In this document: positions 1-5,852 of the stretch, one piece after another
Layout: every line of letters begins with the position of its first letter
Numbering within the stretch: the first letter of the stretch is position 1
From: a virus
DNA length: 35,081 nucleotides
IMG/VR virus record: IMGVR_UViG_3300010354_000273
Location: 1 to 35,081 of that record
Direction: 5' to 3' (one strand)
Translations under genes and position numbers: made by a program
The notes under the pieces: generated by a model
Told to the model about the DNA's origin: nothing
The model's database searches: none
The model's input: only the letters and a program-made list of their open reading frames with translations

Positions 1-231
1 AACATTATGAACTATGGCTCCAGGATATTCTCCTTGTATTTGTTCTGCGAGTTCATTTTTAGAAAGCATTTTGCCTTCTACTTCTAAACGATAAAGTTTA
101 CCTTCCCACATAACATCGGCAAAGAAAGACTCTTGTGCCTGCTCTGGTTGAGAAGTACCTACATTTAGGGTTCCGTTGAAATCACCATTGATGGTGATAC
201 TTTCTGATAGAAATTGTTGAAAACTTTTCAT
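1..231 (-). CDS. Conserved-type phage protein, 3' end outside window
   Basis: Partial gene; I translated 77 residues by hand before the window edge. It begins MKSFQQFLSESITINGDF and continues with a W-E-G-K-L-Y-R-L-E-V strand and E-Y-P-G-A-I-V. The start ATG (231-229) overlaps the TAA stop of the upstream gene as TAATG, so it is probably translationally coupled. The N-terminal M-K-S-F-x-x-F-L-S-E pattern is a common opening of small proteins in T4-like marine phages, and I recall similar proteins near gp16/gp17 in cyanophages, but I assign no function. It sits where the large terminase gp17 would be expected and does not look like an ATPase. No Walker A motif is visible in the part present. 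Confidence 0.75.
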   Translation of the reverse strand, partial: MKSFQQFLSESITINGDFNGTLNVGTSQPEQAQESFFADVMWEGKLYRLEVEGKMLSKNELAEQIQGEYPGAIVHNV

Positions 232-1616
232 TAGCATTTCCAGCGGCGACGTGCTTTACAAATTGCTTTGTCAGGGGTTTTGGAACAATCAATGTTGTGC
301 ATATCTTGCTGCCCCTTAGAGCGTGAGCAGAAGGATTTTCTGCGCTTGGCATCCTTACTACCTGGTTTTGGATCACCAGTTACAGCAGTCTTAAGTTTGG
401 AACCCGGGTTCTCACGGCGATATGCCTTAACTGCTGCAGGGCTCATTCCATCAGTTTTGTCTGACTTATTAACCTTTTGCCAGTCTTCCATAAACTGACT
501 AAAAGATTTATTTCCCTCTTTCACACAACGATTATAAGTTTTACCAAAGAGTTTTTGAGTTCCTGTTTTTTTATAACCTTTCCAACATTTTTTACCTTCT
601 TCATCAATATATTCACCATTTAATTCATACGATGCTGAAAGATCATTTGCAGGTTTTAAATCCTGTTTTGGAATAATAACCTTTCCACCAAGTCCTTGAC
701 GATCAATCATTTGTTGAAGAGTTTTATGGGGTTTATTCGTTTTAACTCCAATACTTTGCTCTGTTACTTCTCTCCAATCAGAACAAACGTTTCCTTTTGA
801 TGGCTTTAGTGGTTCTGGTTTAATAATATCAATAAACTGAACATAATCGTTTCCATTCGCATCTTGGACCACAACAGATTCATCAACATTGTGCTCACCA
901 CTTTCTACATAATCTGCTGCAGTATCAATATAATCTGCTGCCTTTGTGATTTTTGATTGAACCCAAGCTTCAATATTACCCTCACCCTTCATTTTTTTCT
1001 TCAATCTTCTTGCAGCAGAAATAATTGTAGAAAGTTCAGAACGAGCCATTGAGTACTCGTGATCTTTTTCTTCGTTCGTGCTATTTCCCCAATTTGCCGC
1101 ACCAACTTTACGACATTTAACAAGTGCTCCTGATGCATATGCACTTGGCCAAACATCATATCTTGACTTTACCTTATGATAGCAGGCATCCTTTTTACCA
1201 CTACCTTTACCTGGTTTATCCTTTGCTTCTTCCAGTTCAAATTCTTCTTTTTTCATTTTAGGTTTATCCGTAGAAACATAAGTTGGTTTTGCAGCCCCAG
1301 ATTTTTCTTGCTGACCAGGATCCTTTCTTTTTTTTCTTCTGGCAGCAGCAATTCTTTCTGCTTTTGACATACTTGCTCTTTTTGCTGAAGATACGCATTT
1401 GGGTACACCCTCACCAGGTTTATCACTAGCACAAGTTCCACCAGTAACTACATTTACCCAACCACTTTTACCATCTTTTGATTTGGATTTACCAAACCAA
1501 TCACGAAGACCCTCTTCAGAAAGTTTCTTCTTTTTTCCTTGGCAATGGGCTCTCTGCGAAAATCCCTTAGGATTATCACAATTAATTGACTTTTTATATT
1601 TGTCGGACCAGCCCAT
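231..1616 (-). CDS. Cysteine-rich mosaic phage protein with DUF5872-like segment
   Basis: 461 residues from ATG at 1616; a TTG three bases upstream is also possible. The protein is lysine-rich and built of short modules, most with paired cysteines (C13/C25, C62/C74, C145/C168, C344/C364, C430/C444/C453/C461). In order: an N-C-D-N-P-K-G-F-S-Q-R-A-H-C segment; a DUF5872-like segment (D-W-F-G-K...G-W-V-N...G-E-G-x-P-K-C, about 39-74); a low-complexity basic linker; D-A-C-Y...V-W-P-S-A-Y-A-S-G-A-L-V-K-C (144-168); a helical A-W-V-Q-S-K-I-T-K-A-A-D-Y-I-D-T-A-A-D-Y segment (about 187-237); C-W-K-G-Y-K-K...Y-N-R-C (344-364); and a C-terminal R-R-E-N-P-G-S-K-L-K-T-A-V-T...R-R-W-K-C block. I recognise several modules from marine phage proteins, where they occur in varied combinations. 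Function unknown; a virion or DNA-associated role is inference. It follows gp16 by 12 bases with no clear Shine-Dalgarno. Confidence 0.85.
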   Translation of the reverse strand: MGWSDKYKKSINCDNPKGFSQRAHCQGKKKKLSEEGLRDWFGKSKSKDGKSGWVNVVTGGTCASDKPGEGVPKCVSSAKRASMSKAERIAAARRKKRKDPGQQEKSGAAKPTYVSTDKPKMKKEEFELEEAKDKPGKGSGKKDACYHKVKSRYDVWPSAYASGALVKCRKVGAANWGNSTNEEKDHEYSMARSELSTIISAARRLKKKMKGEGNIEAWVQSKITKAADYIDTAADYVESGEHNVDESVVVQDANGNDYVQFIDIIKPEPLKPSKGNVCSDWREVTEQSIGVKTNKPHKTLQQMIDRQGLGGKVIIPKQDLKPANDLSASYELNGEYIDEEGKKCWKGYKKTGTQKLFGKTYNRCVKEGNKSFSQFMEDWQKVNKSDKTDGMSPAAVKAYRRENPGSKLKTAVTGDPKPGSKDAKRRKSFCSRSKGQQDMHNIDCSKTPDKAICKARRRWKC

Positions 1617-1628
1617 CAAAATATTATG

Positions 1629-2054
1629 TTATTCTTTATTATTTAGAAAACCTTGTTTGAGTAGTTTTGAAAGTTCTGCTGTAGAACCAACAAACAGTGC
1701 ATTATTTGTGACATTGTTTGTTGTTGTTTTTTCAGATTGATCTTCAATATCTTTCATTTTTTTCTGAAGATCAATTAACTTGTCGGTTGTATCAGCAACA
1801 CTTTTAATTAGTTGACCAGCAACCTCATATGCTCTTGGACTTGCACCTTCACCAGCAACTTCTAAAATTCCATTAATTGCTTCTTGACCTTTTTCAATTA
1901 ATGAATATAATTGTCCTCTACTGTATTCATAATCTTTTTTAATGTCATTCCTTTCATTTGGAATTTTTTCTATCTCTACAGTTTTCTTTTCAACTTCAAC
2001 TATTTCAGTCTCGGTATTTAAAACTCTACTGATGCTTTCAAATTCTTCTGACAT
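1629..2054 (-). CDS. gp16: gp16 small terminase subunit
   Basis: 141 residues, close to T4 gp16 (164). In T4-type phages this subunit forms a ring that recognises DNA and stimulates the gp17 packaging motor at the portal. The central block D-Y-E-Y-S-R-G-Q-L-Y-S-L-I-E-K-G-Q-E-A-I (about 41-60) followed by P-R-A-Y-E-V-A-G-Q-L-I-K and D-K-L-I-D-L-Q-K-K-M-K is the helical core I associate with marine T4-like gp16, and the downstream K-K-M-K-D-I-E looks coiled-coil. The C-terminal tail (T-T-T-N-N-V-T-N-N-A-L-F-V-G-S) resembles the peptide expected to contact the large subunit. It sits directly after gp15, the canonical T4 order. The odd point is that gp17 does not follow immediately. Confidence 0.87.
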   Translation of the reverse strand: MSEEFESISRVLNTETEIVEVEKKTVEIEKIPNERNDIKKDYEYSRGQLYSLIEKGQEAINGILEVAGEGASPRAYEVAGQLIKSVADTTDKLIDLQKKMKDIEDQSEKTTTNNVTNNALFVGSTAELSKLLKQGFLNNKE

Positions 2055-2062
2055 AATACTTA

Positions 2063-3109
2063 CTATAAATCAATTTGTCTTGTTGGACTAAAATCTTGTC
2101 CGTTGTCAAAGAAGTCCAATGACTCATTAAATCCAAAATCATCGCCTGGAGCAATTAGTCTATCATCTGCGGCACTCAATACCTTAAGTTGATTTCCAGA
2201 ATTATGTGTTTGGGCAATAGTTCCACTATATGCTCTTTTCACAGTAATACTATTACTTGTAAGTGAAGTAATCTTCATTATTTCACTATTAAGAATGATG
2301 CGATCTCCAGTTGAAAGTGTAGAAGTATCATTAACACTTATATTAGTTTCTGTAGTAGTTACATCTTCAGTGATGATGGATCCAGTATCATTGTCATAAT
2401 CTTTCTTTGCTGTTGGAGTAGCAACATAACGCATTTCCCTTGTCGCTCTAACAGTGTCTGTACTACTGTAGTAATCAACTTGAACCTTACGAATAAGACC
2501 TTCTGTGCTGTCAGCAATTGGACCAAATAGATATGTTTTGGCAGTAAATTGTAATGTGTAAATTAGTGCTCTTCTAGTAGAGAAATCTCCCTCATAATCA
2601 TCTTGAAATCTTATTGTTTCAAGAACAATTGGAATATCCCTTTTTTCTCCAATTGAATCTATCAACTCAACTGTTATATTAAAAGAAGGTTGAAAATATG
2701 GAAGAATCTGCTCAATGATTTGTAGGGCATCATCATTTAATTTTGTCAAAATATTGAGTTCAAATCCAATATTATATGGAACCGGCATATAAACTTTTTT
2801 GACTCTATTATTGTCGTCTACTGCCTTAAAAGTTTGAGTTACTGATGCTTTTCTTGTCGGATCATATTCAATACTATTCATTTCAAATGACATTCTAGGC
2901 AGAGTAATTTGTGTTGCCTTGTTTAAATCTGCCTGCTGCTCAATCCTTGCTAAAAACTTTTGCATAGGACCATATGCAAGAGGAACTCTCATCTCGCTAA
3001 TGGTATTATCCGTCGAATCTTTGTGCTTAATGTAAATTTGATTAAATACAGTTCCGAAAGATATGACAGTCTTGCGAAGTATTTCGTGATAAAAATAAGT
3101 TCCTAACAT
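2063..3109 (-). CDS. gp15: gp15 tail sheath stabilizer / tail completion protein
   Basis: 348 residues from the ATG at 3109-3107, which overlaps the gp14 stop as TGATG. A TTG one codon upstream is less likely. gp15 caps the tail tube and sheath and joins the tail to the head. The N-terminus (L-G-T-Y-F-Y-H-E-I-L-R-K-T...F-G-T-V-F-N-Q-I-Y-I-K-H) and the M-R-V-P-L-A-Y-G-P...K-F-L-A-R segment are diagnostic of the T4-like family. It is longer than T4 gp15 (272). The extra length is partly explained by an inserted beta module at about residues 251-306 (T-x-I-S-V...S-E-I-M-K-I...V-K-R-A-Y-S-G-T...H-N-S-G), which also occurs in two other large virion proteins here. The family C-terminus resumes after the insert. 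The call is firm; the insert boundaries are inferred. Confidence 0.91.
   Translation of the reverse strand: MLGTYFYHEILRKTVISFGTVFNQIYIKHKDSTDNTISEMRVPLAYGPMQKFLARIEQQADLNKATQITLPRMSFEMNSIEYDPTRKASVTQTFKAVDDNNRVKKVYMPVPYNIGFELNILTKLNDDALQIIEQILPYFQPSFNITVELIDSIGEKRDIPIVLETIRFQDDYEGDFSTRRALIYTLQFTAKTYLFGPIADSTEGLIRKVQVDYYSSTDTVRATREMRYVATPTAKKDYDNDTGSIITEDVTTTETNISVNDTSTLSTGDRIILNSEIMKITSLTSNSITVKRAYSGTIAQTHNSGNQLKVLSAADDRLIAPGDDFGFNESLDFFDNGQDFSPTRQIDL
2190..2360 (-). repeat. RG-GT-H module inserted in gp15
   Basis: Encodes a roughly 55-residue unit with pattern T-x-I-x-V-x-x-T-x-x-L...G-D-x-I...E-I-M-K-I-T...V-x-R-A-x-x-G-T...H-x-x-G-x-x-L. The same pattern appears in the 4305-residue protein (around 30160-30350 and, in weaker form, elsewhere) and in the DUF4815 protein (around 10040-10210). 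It is a protein-level repeat; I did not see obvious long nucleotide identity. Confidence 0.6.
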
Positions 3110-4764
3110 CAATAACTACCAAATGGATTTGATTGACTAAAATCTAGAATCAGATCTGCCTCTTCTTCTATCTCGTCGTTTTGATCATATTTATCGTAGA
3201 TGTCTCTTTGGTCATATGACTTAATAGAGAATATTGCCGAAGATGCTGCACCAACAAGACTTTCTCCTAAAGTAAATGGTCCATTTACATTAGAAACTTT
3301 CAGAATATTAGTTTGGTCATTCCACTCCTTAACCCTTGCTCTAGTTCCAGAAGATGATGCAACAACTTCTTCATTAAATTGATATGTTCCTATACCAGTG
3401 ATAATTGGTGGATCTGCGATAGTAATTGTTGGTGTAGAACTATATCCAATACCAGGATTTGTGATTCTGATGGCAGTCACTACACCACCAGAAGAAATAA
3501 CAGAAATTGCTGTAGCAGTTGTGAGACCGACATTATTATAGTTTTTATTTGCAGCACTATTGCCAATACTTACTGTTGGTGCAGAAGAGTAACCAGAACC
3601 TGGATCAGTTATACTAATGCCAGTAACAATACCAACAGAATTTGTATGTGCAACACCTTTTGCGGTTGTTCCAACACCAACTGGTGAGGAGAATATTACA
3701 CTGACAGTTGTTGATGGTAAGTAGAAGTTTCCTCCACTAAATACGGTTGCTCCAGTAACTGATCCAATACCATTAATAGTTGCATCAGCTGTTGCTCCTG
3801 CTCCAACTGGAGGCGTGATAGTCACTGTTGGGGCAACTGCATATCCAGAACCAGCAGAGTCGACAGATAGTGAAATAACCCCACTTTGAGTTGGTTCAAT
3901 AGAGCAAGTTGCTGCAGCACCTGTTCCACCACCACCTTCAATATACATTGTTGGTGCAACAGTGTATCCAAAACCAGCATTAGTCAATAAAATTTGCTGT
4001 ATAGATCTAACCCCGGCACGAGTTGTTGTTATTGCTACAGCGGTAGCCGTACTACCTGTAATTGGAGGTGCTTCTGTAAATCTAATAGTTGGTGTCGATG
4101 TATATCCACTACCATCATTATTTAAGAATATCTCTCTCACATATCCACTATTAATTGTGGCAACTGCTTGTGCAGTAACTCCAATTCCAGAGAGAGAAAG
4201 TGAAGTAATAAATCCTTCTTTTTGTATCTGAGTATCAATTTCATTGATGGAAGTATCAATAACTTCGTCTTCATATTCAAAGAGTTCACATTTTAATTGA
4301 TAAACATAATTTTTACCTAATTGATAGAATGGATCTTCGTGTTCAACAAACTTAACTTCAAATAGTCTTTGTCCTAATGGGAAATAAACTAAGTCTCCTT
4401 CTCTTGGTCGAGTAGATAAACTTATTTCAGCGTCATCTTCCGCATCAAGAAACGGTGAAATAAAATCTTCAAATCTTTCTTTTGAGATTGTAATTGTTAA
4501 TTCATCTCTAAGAGACATTCCAAATTTTGTTAGAATATCACCAGACCCAGAATATCCCTCATACGTATTCACATAGGCTTCTATAATATAACTATCATCA
4601 AATTTAGATGATTGTATTTCTCTAAGTATAGTATCTTTTCTTACGATTTTTCTTGGAATGTAAGTTACATCGACGCCATATATTCTCAGTTGCTCGTTAA
4701 TCAACTCCTGAACAAGTCTTTGCTCAGTCTGCGATCCTTGAAGAAAGAAGGGATTAAGTGCCAT
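3109..4764 (-). CDS. gp14: gp14 neck protein with large GSGY-repeat insertion
   Basis: 551 residues, about twice T4 gp14 (256). gp14 and gp13 form the neck that closes the head after packaging and accepts the tail. Residues 1 to about 195 are the family core (M-A-L-N-P-F-F-L-Q-G-S, G-V-D-V-T-Y-I-P-R-K, S-K-F-D-D, Y-V-N-T-Y-E-G-Y-S-G-S-G-D, L-R-D-E-L-T-I-T-I-S-K-E-R-F-E-D-F). The end (D-Q-R-D-I-Y-D...S-N-P-F-G-S-Y) is also family-like. Between about 205 and 455 lie six degenerate repeats of the type G-S-G-Y-x-S-x-P-T-x-x-I. Then comes a F-N-E-E-V-V-A-S-S-S-G-T-R-A...F-T-L-G-E-S-L-V-G-A-A-S-S-A unit, a second kind of module also found in the DUF4815 protein. Two bases separate the gp13 stop from this ATG. 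Confidence 0.9.
   Translation of the reverse strand: MALNPFFLQGSQTEQRLVQELINEQLRIYGVDVTYIPRKIVRKDTILREIQSSKFDDSYIIEAYVNTYEGYSGSGDILTKFGMSLRDELTITISKERFEDFISPFLDAEDDAEISLSTRPREGDLVYFPLGQRLFEVKFVEHEDPFYQLGKNYVYQLKCELFEYEDEVIDTSINEIDTQIQKEGFITSLSLSGIGVTAQAVATINSGYVREIFLNNDGSGYTSTPTIRFTEAPPITGSTATAVAITTTRAGVRSIQQILLTNAGFGYTVAPTMYIEGGGGTGAAATCSIEPTQSGVISLSVDSAGSGYAVAPTVTITPPVGAGATADATINGIGSVTGATVFSGGNFYLPSTTVSVIFSSPVGVGTTAKGVAHTNSVGIVTGISITDPGSGYSSAPTVSIGNSAANKNYNNVGLTTATAISVISSGGVVTAIRITNPGIGYSSTPTITIADPPIITGIGTYQFNEEVVASSSGTRARVKEWNDQTNILKVSNVNGPFTLGESLVGAASSAIFSIKSYDQRDIYDKYDQNDEIEEEADLILDFSQSNPFGSY
3400..4150 (-). repeat. Six degenerate GSGY beta repeats inside gp14
   Basis: The units read D-G-S-G-Y-T-S-T-P-T, A-G-F-G-Y-T-V-A-P-T, A-G-S-G-Y-A-V-A-P-T, G-G-N-F-Y-L-P-S-T-T, P-G-S-G-Y-S-S-A-P-T and P-G-I-G-Y-S-S-T-P-T, each followed by a hydrophobic strand. 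At the DNA level the plus strand shows recurring GTTGGTG-like words near 3428, 3575, 3826, 3949 and 4088, at about 120-150 base spacing, with a diverged copy near 3710. The spacing is irregular and the copies are diverged, consistent with old tandem duplication. Confidence 0.8.
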
Positions 4765-4766
4765 TA

Positions 4767-5612
4767 TTATCCAATCATATCCAGAGGTGGTAATTCATGC
4801 TCAAGCATCATAGTTTCCTTGAGTTGTTCTAATTCTCTTTCAGCATCCTCATATAACTCTCTTCCATTCAATTCAATTCCACCAGGAAGTTTTACCCCCC
4901 TAAACTTAATTAAATTCTGACCCCATTGTCTTTTAATCAATGCAGTCAAATATTTTTTCACAAAACTATCATTATATACTCCAGCATAATCGCTTGGATC
5001 TAAAATTCTATAACAATCAATAACCAAATAATTTCCTACTGATTGTTGATTCCAGTCAATATCTAAATATAATCTATCTTGTCTCTTATTATATCTAATT
5101 TGCTTGTCCGTGGTTAATAGAAAATCAATATCTTCCAAATAACTCTTTGTCATTGAGTATTGGAGTAATTCTACAGAATTAAAATAATAAAGATCGTTTA
5201 AAAATAGTTGATACTTAATACTAAACATTCCACCTGATATAGTGCTAGTATCAAATTTAAATACTTTTTCAATACCAATTACAGAATCTGGAATTTGTAT
5301 AAAATTCGAGTTTTCATAAAAATTCGAAGTAACAGATCCGTAACCACTAACTGAAGTAGAAGTTGCGGTTGTAGTTACAATGCCAACCCCACTGGTTCCA
5401 GATGCTCTTCCCCTATCAATATCATTTTGACTAATTTGATATTTTAAATATGTCCTCTCTACTCCATCAAAATGACGCTCTTGAAAATATTGAAAAGCAT
5501 CATCAACAAGGTCATCAATTTGATCATCATCGACGTTGATTTCTAAAACAGGAGCACCAAGTCTCCTTAAGCAATAATCAATAAGTTCTTGTCTTGTTGA
5601 TGGTTTTGCCAT
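4767..5612 (-). CDS. gp13: gp13 neck protein
   Basis: 281 residues; T4 gp13 is 309. This is the head-completion (neck) protein that binds the portal side after DNA packaging. The N-terminus (R-Q-E-L-I-D-Y-C-L-R-R-L-G-A-P-V-L-E-I-N, then V-D-D-D-Q-I-D-D-L-V-D-D-A and Q-Y-F-Q-E-R-H-F-D-G) is the signature of marine T4-like gp13. The middle has the Y-F-N-S-V-E-L-L-Q-Y-S-M...E-D-I-D-F-L-L block and the end K-K-Y-L-T-A-L-I-K-R-Q-W-G-Q-N-L...G-G-I-E-L-N-G-R-E-L-Y-E-D-A. The start codon overlaps the upstream stop as TAATG. GAGGT, about seven bases upstream, is a good ribosome binding site. It has no obvious insertion, unlike its neighbours gp14 and gp15. Confidence 0.92.
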   Translation of the reverse strand: MAKPSTRQELIDYCLRRLGAPVLEINVDDDQIDDLVDDAFQYFQERHFDGVERTYLKYQISQNDIDRGRASGTSGVGIVTTTATSTSVSGYGSVTSNFYENSNFIQIPDSVIGIEKVFKFDTSTISGGMFSIKYQLFLNDLYYFNSVELLQYSMTKSYLEDIDFLLTTDKQIRYNKRQDRLYLDIDWNQQSVGNYLVIDCYRILDPSDYAGVYNDSFVKKYLTALIKRQWGQNLIKFRGVKLPGGIELNGRELYEDAERELEQLKETMMLEHELPPLDMIG

Positions 5613-5848
5613 TATTCAACCTCTGAGTTCTGATAATCATCAGATTTTTTAGATGATTTTTGTTTTGGGAGGGAACCCTGTTCCCTCCTTGCATCGAGCA
5701 ATTGTGCCAGCAAATTTTCCTTTTCAGATTCAAAATCTTTAGTTAAAGATTGCAATTTTGCTTCTAGTAAAATGTTTTGGTTTGTCAGTGCTGCTATTTT
5801 TTGATTATAAAGACCAACTAAAACATTAATATCAACTTCACTATTCAT
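5612..5848 (-). CDS. Small coiled-coil protein upstream of gp13
   Basis: 78 residues from ATG at 5848, which I prefer to an upstream in-frame ATG at 5929 because the latter lies well inside the fibre gene and its extra residues (M-F-L-P-M-S-L-L) look like shadow sequence. The chosen start lies four bases after the fibre stop. It reads M-N-S-E-V-D-I-N-V-L-V-G-L-Y-N-Q-K-I-A-A-L-T-N-Q-N, then a heptad-like region (E-A-K-L-Q-S-L-T-K-D-F) and a charged lysine/serine tail. A GGAGGA sits about 13 bases upstream, inside the last codons of the fibre gene. Similar short coiled-coil ORFs occur before gp13 in cyanophages as I recall them; the function is unknown. A structural accessory or trimerisation role is only a guess. 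Confidence 0.75.
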   Translation of the reverse strand: MNSEVDINVLVGLYNQKIAALTNQNILLEAKLQSLTKDFESEKENLLAQLLDARREQGSLPKQKSSKKSDDYQNSEVE

Positions 5849-5852
5849 AACT

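Noticed and set aside
3400-4150. Possible CRISPR-like array in gp14
   Set aside because: The repeats are imperfect, unevenly spaced, in frame and encode beta units; there are no identical repeats with unique spacers.
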